Source: AP-15 sp963788085 (GTDB lineage Bacteria > Pseudomonadota > Alphaproteobacteria > ATCC43930 > CGMCC-115725). Taken from it: a stretch of DNA of 64,000 nt. The position numbers and the translations under genes were made by a program. This document shows, one piece after another, positions 8,132 through 16,693 of this stretch (positions are counted from its first letter, which is position 1; each line of letters starts with the position of its first letter). The stretch covers positions 1 to 64,000 of the forward strand of contig CAWBFS010000069.1 in NCBI GenBank assembly GCA_963788085.1, given 5' to 3'. A model generated the notes under the pieces. The model was not told the origin of the DNA, did not search any database, and was given only the letters and a program-made list of their open reading frames with translations.

Positions 8132-8256
8132 ACCGTGATCTCCCGCGTGCCGCGACGGCGCCGTCCCCGAGGGCCGCCGCCGACCAACATTTAGCAGCGC
8201 GCGCCGGTCGCGATTAGCCCCTATAATACGCATGGAGTTATGAGCGGCGGCCATAA

Positions 8257-8856
8257 ATGCAGCACGGCAACCTGAATGACCTCCTGGTCTTTCGGGCGGT
8301 TGCGACGAAGCGTAGTTTCACGCGGGCGGCGGCGAAGCTTGGCGTATCGCAATCCGCGCTCAGCCACACCGTCCGCGCTCTGGAAGAGCGGCTCGGCTTG
8401 CGGCTCCTGACCGTACGACGCGCAGCGTCGCGCCGACGGAAGCGGGCGAGCGGCTACTCCACACGTTGCCCCGCGGTTCGAAGAGATAAAGGCCGAGCTC
8501 GAGGCGCTGAGCGAGCTTCGCGAGAACCGTCAGGCACCATCCACATTACGCGACAGATTATGCGGTCGACACGATAGCCTGGCCAGGCTTACGAAATTCC
8601 TGCGGCGCTATCCCGACGTGAAACTGGAGAAATCGTCGAGTATGGCCTGACCGACATCGTCGCCGAACGGTTTGACGCCGGGATACGCAGCGGCGAGCAG
8701 GTGGCGAAGGACATGATCGCGGTGCGTATTGGGCCGGACATGCGCAGCGCCGTCGTGGGGGCTCCCTCCTATTTCGCAGCGCGCTCGAAACCGGAACGGC
8801 CGCAGGAGCTGATGGGCACATCCATCAATCTGCGTCTGCCGACGCATCAAAGCGCC
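8257..8856 (+). pseudogene. LysR-family transcriptional regulator, frameshifted and truncated
   Basis: The N-terminal winged helix is intact: MQHGNLNDLLVFRAVATKRS, FTRAAAKLGVSQSALSHTVR, ALEERLGLRLL. After shifts near 8410, 8530 and 8600 the co-inducer domain can be followed through LTKFLRRYPDVKLE and VGAPSYFAARSKPERPQELM to INLRLPTH. There it breaks off, about 90 residues short of a normal LysR regulator. The remaining sequence runs head-on into a minus-strand gene remnant. It cannot be functional as it stands. Confidence 0.8.
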
Positions 8857-9074
8857 CGCCGCCGGGTGCTGTCACACCCGAGCGGATCACAGCGCGCAAA
8901 GCGCCGCCGTCTTCGGGCTCCGGAGCCTCTTCCGGCTGTGCTGCCACCTGCACCGGCGGCCGCGCCGGCGCTGTTGACGGCGTCGACGGTATCGCCCCCA
9001 GCAACAGCGGCCCACATACCCGCCACCACCACACCGGCAACCAACACGCGCCGCCAAGCCGCTGTCAGCAACAT
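8847..9074 (-). CDS. Possible small exported protein, doubtful
   Basis: An open frame starting a few bases after the stop of the SBP remnant upstream. The first ~26 residues (MLLTAAWRRVLVAGVVVAGM...) look like a signal peptide or membrane anchor. The rest is Gly/Ala- then Arg-rich. In another frame the same DNA reads APARPPVQVAAQPEEAPEPE, a Pro-rich linker, so a frameshift is likely. No family recognised. Confidence 0.25.
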   Translation of the reverse strand: MLLTAAWRRVLVAGVVVAGMWAAVAGGDTVDAVNSAGAAAGAGGSTAGRGSGARRRRRFARCDPLGCDSTRRRAL

Positions 9075-9077
9075 CGC

Positions 9078-9560
9078 TCAGTTGCTCAGCATGCCCGCCT
9101 TCAGCGTGGTCACGTCGTGGCGCGGCATGTTGATGTAGCTGTCCGCCTCACCGCCGGCGGGGAGAGCGAATCACCATAGAGCGTGCCGCCGATCGTAGCA
9201 CCGGTTTCCCCGGCGATGCGCTGCATGGCCCGCGGTCGGTGATGCTGTCGAAAAACAGCGCCTTCACGTGTTCGGCCCGGACCTGCTGCGCCAGCTTTGC
9301 CAATTCGGCCGCCGAGGGCTCGCTCTTGTTTGTCCAACCGTTCACCGACAGCAGCGTGATGCCGTAGGCTCTAGCAAGGTATTGCAGCGAGCTCGTGCGA
9401 CGCCAGTACCCGGCGCTTTGGCGTCGGCACGGCCGTCATCTCCTTGCGCGCCCAGTCGTCGACCGCCTGAATTTGCTTGGTGTAGGCTGCCGCGTGCGCC
9501 CGGTATTCGGCAGCACCGGCCGGATCAGACGCGCCAGCGCTTCGGCGATGTTCCGGACGT
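9078..9560 (-). pseudogene. Metal ABC transporter substrate-binding protein (ZnuA/MntC type), C-terminal fragment
   Basis: Minus-strand pieces read AAYTKQIQAVDDWARKEM, VPTPKRRVLASH, LQYLARAYGITLLSVNGWTN, KSEPSAAELAKLAQQVRAEH, VKALFFDSITDR, MQRIAGETGATIGGTLYGDS and end TTLKAGMLSN. This is the C-terminal lobe of cluster 9 SBPs for Zn/Mn. The N-terminal lobe is missing and two or three shifts interrupt the rest. No permease or ATPase gene is nearby, so this is an isolated relic. Confidence 0.75.
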
Positions 9561-9633
9561 AAATGATCCAGTGCGGGGATGAGCAGGCGTGCTGGTCGAT
9601 CGGGAAACGGCTGGGCCGGTTGCTACGATGCGG

Positions 9634-9848
9634 TCATGATCGCGCGGGCGGCGAGTCTCCAATGCTGGTCATGGACGCGTCCGTCATGCGGCGATTACAC
9701 TTCCGCGATTCCCCCTCGGAGCCGGCCAAAACAGCGCAGCCAAAATATCCAGAAAAATCGTTGCCGGACAACCGTAGCTGAGCCGATTGGGGAAACGCTA
9801 GCGGAACTGCCCTTTACCGGGGATAAGGCCGTCTGTTTAGGCCACGAC
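9634..9848 (+). repeat. ~215-bp dispersed direct repeat, copy 2
   Basis: Second copy of the repeat at 5099-5316, same orientation. The block from CAAAATATCCAGAAAAATCG through CCGATTGGGGAAACGCTAGC is essentially identical in both. The copies bracket 4.3 kb of relic genes. This copy lies downstream of the HNH endonuclease remnant, just as copy 1 lies downstream of the recombinase remnant. Confidence 0.8.
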
Positions 9849-9944
9849 GAGTGCCGCGACGAGACAATGATCCAGTTGCACGGCGGACCTATTGTCCGGG
9901 TCTCGTGCTCGCTCGACGAGGTGCTCGACTGGTTTACGTAGCCG

Positions 9945-11158
9945 ACGCGCCTAGTTCGGAGATTTTTGCCGAATACCTCTTGCATCTGGACGGATGTTAT
10001 AGGTTTCGTATACGGCCTATTTAAGACACTATGCGTAATCCTTGTGGCTGCTTGTTGTGATATGGAATGTGCAAGCTCCTTGGGTATTGCATCTCCTTCT
10101 TTTAATCCATGTGCTTTGAGCACATCTTCTATGATCCGCTTGAACTCTCGTTCCTGCTGATTTCGAGATGAAGTTCCATGATCGCGCCCATCCTTTGGCG
10201 AGGGCGTTGCATATCCTCGTAGTCATAGTCTGGAGTGCTGAGCCATTCAAAGGGCACGTCTAACTCAGAAGCGGAGCGATCCGACCATTCCCGCGTCAGA
10301 GGATTGGAAATCAGAGCAATCTGCCGGTTTCGGGCTCCGCCGCGTTGCATAGCACAATTTGGAATGCAATAAGGTTGTATATTGTGAATGACCTATAACT
10401 CGCCCGTCCTTGTTGCTCTTTACGTATATCAGATTGAATACAGGGCCGAACCGAGATTTCATTTCTTCTTCTTTGTCGTGATACCGCAAATCCAAGTCGG
10501 TACTTTCCTGTAAGAATTTGTTGTTTTTGCCGTTTTTGCCGTCTACAAATCGACGGACGGCCTCGTATTCGTCTTTCTCGACATCGTCATTTCCCACCAA
10601 GGTTGTCCATAGAACGAGGCATGATTTAGCGGCGGAGCGCATGACTCCCAACCCGCCAAATCCCGGTAAATCAAGTCGTATCGGGTCGGGTCGTCTTTCT
10701 ACCGATACCCGGTGATTCAGATAACAGTTGCCGCAATCGCTCTTCCGATATTTTAAGTGCCGCTGCCATATGTGGCACCATCGCCTCTATTTTTCCTAGT
10801 AACTCGCCGGAAATGTGTAATTGGTTCTGCCCAAGTCATCCTTGATTATCCGAAATGGCTTGCTGACTAACTTCAATCTACCGCCTTTGCCGATGTATAT
10901 TTTTTCGCGGCCCGCTGTAACTCTCTTAAGCATCGGCGGTAGTGCGCCTGTCCCTGAGCGAAGCTGTAATAACGTTCGGACAGCACCGAATTGCTCGGCG
11001 AGGACTTTGTCAATGCTCCCGCCGAAACGGTTATTACAGCCAGAGCAAACCACGCGCCGCGTCGTCTTTCTGCCGCCCAGAGCGTCGTGCAGAATGTGCT
11101 CGGGCTTCGTTGTCCTATCGAGCGGGGTGCCGCAGAAAATGCAGAGGTGGACTAACAT
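9945..11158 (-). pseudogene. HNH endonuclease, multiple frameshifts, lower GC
   Basis: The N-terminal 120 codons are intact: LCIFCGTPLDRTTKPEHILH, DALGGRKTTRRVVCSGCNNR, FGGSIDKVLAEQF. This is a CxxC...EHIL...CxxCN HNH_5-type nuclease domain with Zn-binding cysteines. Downstream pieces in other frames continue the protein: RSAAKSCLVLWTTLVGND, SRFGPVFNLIYVKSNKDGRV, LISNPLTREWSD, VPFEWLSTPDYDYEDMQ, MLKAHGLKEGDAIPKELAHS. Four or more shifts are required over about 400 residues. The base composition is visibly less GC-rich than the surroundings, a sign of transfer. Full-length relatives are found in defence or mobile contexts, but this copy is decayed or badly sequenced. Confidence 0.75.
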
Positions 11159-11174
11159 GGTTCACCTGAAACGA

Positions 11175-12151
11175 TTAGGTTGGTCTCGACCGGATCACGT
11201 CACGCGCCGGCTTGTCCTCCCGCTCGCCCAGATAGAGGACATGCCGGAGCAGACCGTCCGGTGTCATCTCGACGTACGAGACCTCGACCACCATCTCTGG
11301 GCGCACCCAATGCACCCGAGAGAGCACGAGCGGCGAGCCGAACCGACCAAGGCGTGGCGGCGGCTCCGATAGCGGCATCTTCGCGATCGAGACCGGCTGG
11401 AGACGCTCGTATAGACGCTCAAGCTCCGCGACCGGCATCCCGGTGCCGACGCGGCCCGCATAGATCAGCTTGCCGTCGTCTGGCGTGTAATAGCCGAGGA
11501 GCAGCGCGCCGATCCGGTGACGGGTGCCTTCTGGGTTCGACCACCCACCACGACGAATTCCTCCCGGTTCAGGCATTTGACCTTGAGCCAAGAGCGTCGG
11601 TCTGGCTCGTATCGACCATCGACCCGTTTTGAAACGATGCCTTCGAGACCATGCTGGCAGGCCACCTTATAAAACGCCGGTCCGCTGCCGATCTGATGAT
11701 CGCTGTACCGGATCGGCCCTGTCTGTCCCGCGAGAAATTTCTCGAGCATCGCCTTTCGCTCGATCAGGGGCAGGCCGGTGAGGTCCTCGCCGTCCATGTG
11801 GAGCAGGTCGAACACGAAGTATACGAGGGAGGCGTCTCCATGCTCCATCGCGTTCTGGATCAGGTTGAAGGCAGTCCGGCCATCGGGGAGGACACCGCAG
11901 AGTTCGCCGTCGAGATACGCGCTCTTCGTGGGTAGCGCGGAGAGCGCGCGGGCGATCGCCGGGTACTTGTCGGTCCAGTCGTTGCCCCGCCGCGTAATGA
12001 TTTTCACTGACCCGGAGTTGATCCGGGCGTGCATCCGATAGCCATCGAGCTTGATCTCGTGCAGCCAGCCGGGTCCGTCCGGTGCCGCTTTTACGAGGGC
12101 AGCAAGCTCGGGCTTGATCCAGGGCGGGGTTGTTCGCCGAGATTTCGACAT
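11175..12151 (-). CDS. ATP-dependent DNA ligase (LigD ligase-domain type), one frameshift
   Basis: A nucleotidyltransferase-OB-fold ligase of about 325 residues. Motif I is HEIKLDGYRMHAR with the adenylated Lys; DGELCGV is motif III, FVFDLLHMDG IIIa, EGIVSKR IV and SWLKVKC V. The OB fold follows after a one-base shift near 11530: GALLLGYYTPDDGKLIYAGR to LRHVLYLGEREDKPARDVI. It seals double-strand breaks in Ku-dependent end joining or acts as an accessory ligase; no Ku or polymerase/phosphoesterase domains are adjacent. I prefer ATG 12151 over the TTG at 12166. The shift could be a sequencing error, since all motifs are preserved. Confidence 0.85.
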
Positions 12152-12319
12152 TCCTGATCGTCTCAAACTCAGTAGGTGGGGCGCGCAACAGCCACTATTA
12201 ACTGTGTTGAAACTCGCTCGGACACTCCCATCTTCTTGCCAGCCGGTGGTTGAGTATCCACACCCCCATCAATTATGCCGCGTATGGCGGGCGCGAGGGC
12301 CTGAACGGTCAGACCGACA

Positions 12320-13834
12320 ATGAGCTTCTACGACGAGTACAAGCCTTTTCGTAATTACATGAGGAACTTCGAGCGTGTCGGTAGCTTGATAGATGTCTGG
12401 TGTTTGTCGCTTCACATCATGAACGATCGGGCATTGCCGCCTGATTATTTGGCCGGAAGGCCGTTTGGGGTCTATCACAAAGACAACCTCTGGCCGTGGG
12501 ACCTGGACATCCTGGCGCGCGAGATCGTCCTCAATGCGGGCAATCGCGGCGACCGCACCCTGCGTCGGTGGAATGATCTCGCCGCCGCGATCAATCACAT
12601 ACGACATCTCGACGGTGTCGGGTACACCGCCGCTGGCGAAAATACCGATGTCCTATTTGAAATCCACCGGATCGCGCATCGGCAATTTCCCTGGCAGGTC
12701 AGGGTCCACGTCAACTCAATGATGCGAGTTTACAAAGTGTTCGGTCGCTCGGCGGTCGATGCCATCGTCATGCGCGAACTCGGTATGAGCATGGACCAGT
12801 TCCTCATGCTCGGAACAGCCTTGGTGGGTTTCTTCCAACGGAAATGGGGACTATCAACCAATACCGATTACAGCAGCGTCCTCAAGATTCCACTTGATGC
12901 TTCAAAGGCATTGTTCCGGCGGATCACCGTTCCTGTCGATGCATTGAGAACTGCGACGGCCAAACAACAATCATACGGACCGGACTGGCTCTATGCCTGG
13001 AATCCGCTGGAATCCACACCCCTCGTCAGCATCGATCCCGCAAACCCCGATCGCGTCATCTGTCCGATCCCGCATTTCCTACAGCGGCGGATGTCGTCGG
13101 GCATCTTCTATGACCTCGTAAAGAGCACCGACTTCGACAACCCGTATGGGGACTCGTTCCAACGGTATGTAGGTGAAGTGCTGTCCGTCGTCTGTAAGCC
13201 GCCTCAATTCACTATCCTGGCCGAAAAGCCTTACTTCATCGGTACCGACAAACATCACGGCGTCGATTGGGTCTTATCTGACCAGACAGGGTATCTCTTC
13301 ATCGAGGCAAAGACCAAACGCCTTACGCTGGGAGCGCGGATACTGTCGAATGATGCTGCGGTCGAGAAAGACCTCGCCACGATGGCAACCGCCATCGCTC
13401 AGCATTACCGAAATATCCGAGATGCGCTCGACGGTAAGACGCAATGGGTCCCAGACGGAAAGCCAATTTATCCGCTAATCCTGACGCTTGAGGACTGGTA
13501 CATCTTCAGTCCTCGCATCACCGAGATGCTCGATAAGCATGTGCGCCGACTACTCGCTAGCGAGGGGATTCCGGAGACGGTACTGACCGAAACACCCTTC
13601 ACGGTCTCTTCGATGCATGAATTCGAGGTCGCCTCGCAGATTATCGCGCAGATCGGCATTCACGAGGTGATGTCCCATAAAACCGATGCCGGTTCGTGGA
13701 ACTGGTCGTTGTTGCCGTTCCTGACAGACAGGTTCAAAGCCGAGATGAAGAACGTCAATTACGGGCTTTTCGTCGAGGAGTTCAAGAGTCTCCTCCCGGA
13801 CGTCCAGTGGGTAAATAGGGTTCATGCTCACTAA
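12320..13834 (+). CDS. Unknown protein with PD-(D/E)XK-like nuclease motif
   Basis: A complete 504-residue protein I cannot assign to a named family. Residues 316-331 (DWVLSDQTGYLFIEAK) have the spacing of a PD-(D/E)XK nuclease core: D316, then E329-x-K331 on a hydrophobic strand. It is preceded by a helix carrying E286 (GDSFQRYVGEVL), as in restriction-type nucleases. The N-terminal ~300 residues are mostly helical and unrecognised. There is no signal peptide or membrane segment. The GC content is lower than in the flanking chromosomal genes. Its last 11 bases overlap the start of a KAP-type NTPase gene, implying translational coupling, and an integrase follows. A defence role is inferred from motif and context only. 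Confidence 0.8.
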   Translation: MSFYDEYKPFRNYMRNFERVGSLIDVWCLSLHIMNDRALPPDYLAGRPFGVYHKDNLWPWDLDILAREIVLNAGNRGDRTLRRWNDLAAAINHIRHLDGVGYTAAGENTDVLFEIHRIAHRQFPWQVRVHVNSMMRVYKVFGRSAVDAIVMRELGMSMDQFLMLGTALVGFFQRKWGLSTNTDYSSVLKIPLDASKALFRRITVPVDALRTATAKQQSYGPDWLYAWNPLESTPLVSIDPANPDRVICPIPHFLQRRMSSGIFYDLVKSTDFDNPYGDSFQRYVGEVLSVVCKPPQFTILAEKPYFIGTDKHHGVDWVLSDQTGYLFIEAKTKRLTLGARILSNDAAVEKDLATMATAIAQHYRNIRDALDGKTQWVPDGKPIYPLILTLEDWYIFSPRITEMLDKHVRRLLASEGIPETVLTETPFTVSSMHEFEVASQIIAQIGIHEVMSHKTDAGSWNWSLLPFLTDRFKAEMKNVNYGLFVEEFKSLLPDVQWVNRVHAH

Positions 13835-13925
13835 CGACACGCCCATCATCACGCCCGAAGATGATCAATTCGGGGTGGATCCATTTGCGCAGGCACTCGC
13901 TCGCGCTATCGCACAGATGTCGGGT
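13824..13925 (+). pseudogene. KAP-family P-loop NTPase, N-terminal stub
   Basis: The first ~34 codons, MLTNDTPIITPEDDQFGVDP then FAQALARAIAQM, match the conserved start of KAP NTPases (the family of PifA and Kidins220/ARMS). That start is the acidic DD..G..PFA..LA..I helix just before the Walker A loop. The Walker A sequence never arrives: after 13925 the reading is unrelated. The ATG overlaps the end of the preceding nuclease-like gene, so the two formed an operon. The truncation lies towards the integrase, consistent with loss by insertion or deletion. Confidence 0.6.
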
Positions 13926-14160
13926 AGCAGCATTACCAACATTCTTCTGTCGCCCCGATTTCCAGCGGTTGCGCGCGGAGCGGATACGGGTCCGTCGCCG
14001 TTCGCGCACTTTTGCGGATCGGGCAGGGTCGCGTTTTTTCTGGCGTTAATGTTCTTTTGCCGCTCGCGAGGGCCGCTGGAAGGTTAACGCGGGGCGGTTG
14101 ACGTCGTCTTCGCGAGCGCATGGGCGAGCAATCAGCGCCGCACGACAAGTCGACAGCGGA
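13926..14160. other. Short region between the NTPase stub and the integrase
   Basis: The only possible coding is a minus-strand Arg/Lys-rich frame (VRERRRTRIRSARNRWKSGR) of unknown meaning downstream of the integrase. No att-like repeat is evident. Confidence 0.35.
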
Positions 14161-15372
14161 TTACCCGATGACGGTCAGTTTCGGCTTATCGCGCGGCATC
14201 AGGTCGAGCATCGCGCCGCGGACCAGCGCGTCGGCGTGATCGGTGATATAGCGGGAATAATTGCGCTCGATCATCGCGACGCTGGTGTCATGGCCGGCGG
14301 CGACGATGCGGACCGGGACGCCGGCGAGCAACTGCCGGACGATGCTGCTGTGGCGCAACGCGTACATCGTCACTTTGGCCGGATCTTGGCCGCAGGCTCT
14401 CGCTACTCGCCGGAACGGATAGGCCTGGTTCGATCGTTTCCACGGTTTACCGCTTGGCCGGGTGAGCAGCGGCGCGTTCGCCGGCCGATCCATCGCCGCC
14501 AACCGTTCCGCGAGTTCGGCCGAGATCGGGACCGGATAATGCGACTTCGCCTTTCTCCCTTTGCCCTTTCGCGACGCCGGCATCATCAGCCGCGGCTCAG
14601 AGCCGTCGAGCAAGTCGCGGACCTCAAGCCGCACGATCTGGCTCGGCCGGGCGCCGGTTACCGCCGCGAGCTCGACAAACAGCCCAAATTCCCGGCTGTC
14701 GTTGTAAGCTTCGGCGATCAGGTCGCGGACGACGCCATCGCCAAGGATGACGTTGCGGTCATGGGTCGCGTTCGGGATCAGCGCCAGCCCTTCCTGCCAT
14801 GCGCGCCGGCTGATGATCCGCTCGTCCTGCCGGGCCGCCAAATTGAGAGCAGCTTTCAGGGAAAAGCAGGTGCGGTTGACCGATGCGGCCGACATCCTCT
14901 CGATCAGCCCGTCGCGCCAAGCGCGCAATTCGCGCGCCGTCAGCAGCGTGATCAGCTTGTCGGCAAGCCCGTTGGTCATGTGAGCGCGGATCCGTTGGAC
15001 ATTGGCGACGTCGGCGCCGCGGGTTTTGAGATCGGCCTCGTAGGCGTCGAGCGCGTGCGCGACGGTGATCGGCTCGGCTGTCCCGACGCGATCCGCGCGC
15101 GCGAGCGAGCGGACCTTATCCTGCGCTTCCCAAAAGTTAAGCACATCATCGCCGTCAGCCTCGGCGAAGTCGTCGGCCGCGCCGATCGTGCGTACCCAAC
15201 TGCTGCGCTTGCCGTCGGCCACGCGCATGACCCAGACGCCGCCGCTCTTGTTGCGCCGGTATCCGAGCCCGAGGCCCTTCGCGACGCGGACGAATGTCGG
15301 CTTGACCGATACCGGCAGCCTGAGCCGCGCCGAGCGCGTCTCAAGGGTCGATGAGCGAATTGCCCTGGCCAT
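14161..15372 (-). CDS. Tyrosine-type recombinase/integrase
   Basis: An intact 403-residue integrase. The N-terminal arm-binding part (1-100) is followed by a SAM-like core-binding domain (about 102-185, TVAHALDAYEADLKTRGAD...) and the catalytic domain. R242 (VTGARPSQIVRL) is the first catalytic Arg, Y337/R340 (MYALRHS) the second box with Tyr in the His position, H361 (AAGHDTS) the third and Y372 (ERNYSRYI) the nucleophile. It integrates and excises a genomic island by site-specific recombination. There is no excisionase or tRNA gene nearby. Unlike its neighbours it has no frameshift, so it may be active. Confidence 0.93.
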   Translation of the reverse strand: MARAIRSSTLETRSARLRLPVSVKPTFVRVAKGLGLGYRRNKSGGVWVMRVADGKRSSWVRTIGAADDFAEADGDDVLNFWEAQDKVRSLARADRVGTAEPITVAHALDAYEADLKTRGADVANVQRIRAHMTNGLADKLITLLTARELRAWRDGLIERMSAASVNRTCFSLKAALNLAARQDERIISRRAWQEGLALIPNATHDRNVILGDGVVRDLIAEAYNDSREFGLFVELAAVTGARPSQIVRLEVRDLLDGSEPRLMMPASRKGKGRKAKSHYPVPISAELAERLAAMDRPANAPLLTRPSGKPWKRSNQAYPFRRVARACGQDPAKVTMYALRHSSIVRQLLAGVPVRIVAAGHDTSVAMIERNYSRYITDHADALVRGAMLDLMPRDKPKLTVIG

Positions 15373-15705
15373 GCGCTTTATCCCGCTTTTATCACGCCGA
15401 CGTGCGTGGATATGGGTAAACGTGGGCGGATATAAAAGTCAACATCAATTGCCATTTCAAGCGGATACGCTGTCTGGTTACGTACGCCTACGTCCGCTTT
15501 TTTGCAGCAAATCAGCAGCAAACACTCGTTCTATCGTTGTATCTCCCCAGTTTCCCCGAGCGCGCCCAAAGCGATCGCAACAAGGCGCATAATAAGCGAC
15601 GATTGTGGCGGCTTTGGTGTGCGCCACACCCCCTTTTGGTCCCGGGCGATATCGATTAGCATTCCGGGACTCCCCGCCTCTTTCGCATCTCGAGAGGACA
15701 CCGAC
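15373..15705. other. Integrase upstream region with short repeats
   Basis: Just upstream of the integrase start are two related blocks in the same orientation, CGTGCGTGGATATGGGTAA and CGTGGGCGGATATAAAAGT (about 15400-15440). A CGTACGCCTACG semi-palindrome lies at about 15480-15492. These could be arm-type integrase sites or its promoter. No attachment-site duplication could be identified by eye. The last bases, GAGAGGACACCGAC, are the ribosome-binding site of the next gene. Confidence 0.4.
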
Positions 15706-16440
15706 ATGCCGAGCTTCGACCACCACGGCGCGCATATTTATTACGAGGAGTTCGGCAAGGGTTTCCCGATCCTGACTTTCGCCCCGGCGGGGCTGCAGTC
15801 GGTCATCGACGTATGGAGCCAGCCCTCCGCGCCGATCAATCCGACGACCGAGTTCGCCGACAAGTTCCGCGTCATCGCGATGGACCAGCGCAACGCCGGC
15901 GGCCAGTCGCGCGCCCCGATCACCGCACAGGACGGCTGGGACAGCTACACCACCGACCACATTGCCCTGCTCGACCATCTGCGCATCGACCGCTGCCATC
16001 TGTACGGCCAGTGCATCGGCGGGTCGTTCATCCTGAACCTGATCAAGGCGCAGCCCGAGCGCGTGCGGAGCGCCGTGCTGGCGCAGCCGATCGGCCGGGT
16101 CGGCCCGATGGCGCCCGGCCGCCCCGCCCGCTTCAACGGCTGGGCGGAAACCCTCAAAGACCACCCGGAGGCCACCCCGCAGGTGCTCGACGCGTTCTGC
16201 CGGAACCTCTACGCGCCTGGCTTTGTCTACTGCGTCGACCGCGCCTTCGTCTCAAAGGTCCAGACACCCTGTCTCGTGCTGGCCGGCAATGATGAGGCGC
16301 ACCCCTACCCGATCTCCGAGGAGCTCTCAAAGCTCCTCCCGAACTGCGAATTCATCGCGGAGTGGAAGACCGGCGCAGCCCTCACTTCGGCAAAAGCCCG
16401 CGTCAAGGAGTTCCTGTCGAAGCACACGCCAGCCGGGTAG
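15706..16440 (+). CDS. Alpha/beta hydrolase with cysteine nucleophile
   Basis: A 244-residue single-domain alpha/beta hydrolase. It starts at an ATG behind a GAGAGGACA ribosome-binding site; the longer frame upstream has no support. It opens MPSFDHHGAHIYYEEFGKGF, with the oxyanion-loop region LTFAPAGLQSV and MDQRNAGGQS. The nucleophile elbow reads YGQCIGGSF, so Cys replaces the usual Ser (GxCxG). The C-terminal GNDEAHPYP probably supplies the acid; the catalytic His is not obvious. Cys-nucleophile members include dienelactone hydrolase-like enzymes. A near-identical copy of its 3' two-thirds lies at 18222-18690. Confidence 0.85.
   Translation: MPSFDHHGAHIYYEEFGKGFPILTFAPAGLQSVIDVWSQPSAPINPTTEFADKFRVIAMDQRNAGGQSRAPITAQDGWDSYTTDHIALLDHLRIDRCHLYGQCIGGSFILNLIKAQPERVRSAVLAQPIGRVGPMAPGRPARFNGWAETLKDHPEATPQVLDAFCRNLYAPGFVYCVDRAFVSKVQTPCLVLAGNDEAHPYPISEELSKLLPNCEFIAEWKTGAALTSAKARVKEFLSKHTPAG
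15976..16440 (+). repeat. ~465-bp direct duplication, copy 1 (inside the hydrolase gene)
   Basis: From TGCGCATCGACCGCTG to the stop codon this stretch matches 18222-18690 with only scattered differences. The homology ends at the stop codon in both copies. Confidence 0.85.
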
Positions 16441-16666
16441 TGAGCGGCGGCGTTCGGGGTGCACGCGGGACCGGCTGCATGGTGGGTCCCGCGTCAGCGC
16501 GGCTAGGCGCTTCGTCATAGCCGGAGGCGCGCCGGCACGACACTCACAACTAAGCGGTTGCGGTTCTCCATCAACGCATGGCCGTGAACGAGAGTCGAGG
16601 TTCCCGGCCCCGCCACTCGCGGTCGAGCGGGGCGAAAGCGCCCTGATTTGACGGCCACTTGCATTT

Positions 16667-16685
16667 TGTAATCCTTAGGATTACA
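16667..16685. promoter_or_regulatory. Palindromic operator of the 16.7-18.2 kb module
   Basis: TGTAATCC-TTA-GGATTACA is a perfect inverted repeat with 8-bp arms, ending eight bases before the ATG at 16694. It lies between TTGCAT and TTACAT elements that could be -35 and -10. This type of site fits binding by an Xre/HigA antitoxin, and HigA is the last gene of the module, so autoregulation is a reasonable inference. Confidence 0.6.
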
Positions 16686-16693
16686 TTCGTGCT

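Noticed and set aside
9579..9941. Gene reading through repeat copy 2 and ending LHGGPIVRVSCSLDEVLDWF
   Set aside because: The frame depends on the repeat sequence, is not kept in copy 1, and only the last ~25 residues look protein-like.
11175..12151. Complete NHEJ operon with the ligase
   Set aside because: No Ku gene and no LigD polymerase or phosphoesterase domain adjoins the ligase; only the ligase domain is present.
14098..15354. 418-codon plus-strand frame opposite the integrase
   Set aside because: It is antisense to a complete tyrosine recombinase with all catalytic residues; its Arg/Asp/Gln-rich composition is a GC-driven shadow.
15373..15705. Integrase attachment site
   Set aside because: Arm-like repeats are visible, but no tRNA gene or core-site duplication could be found by eye on either side.
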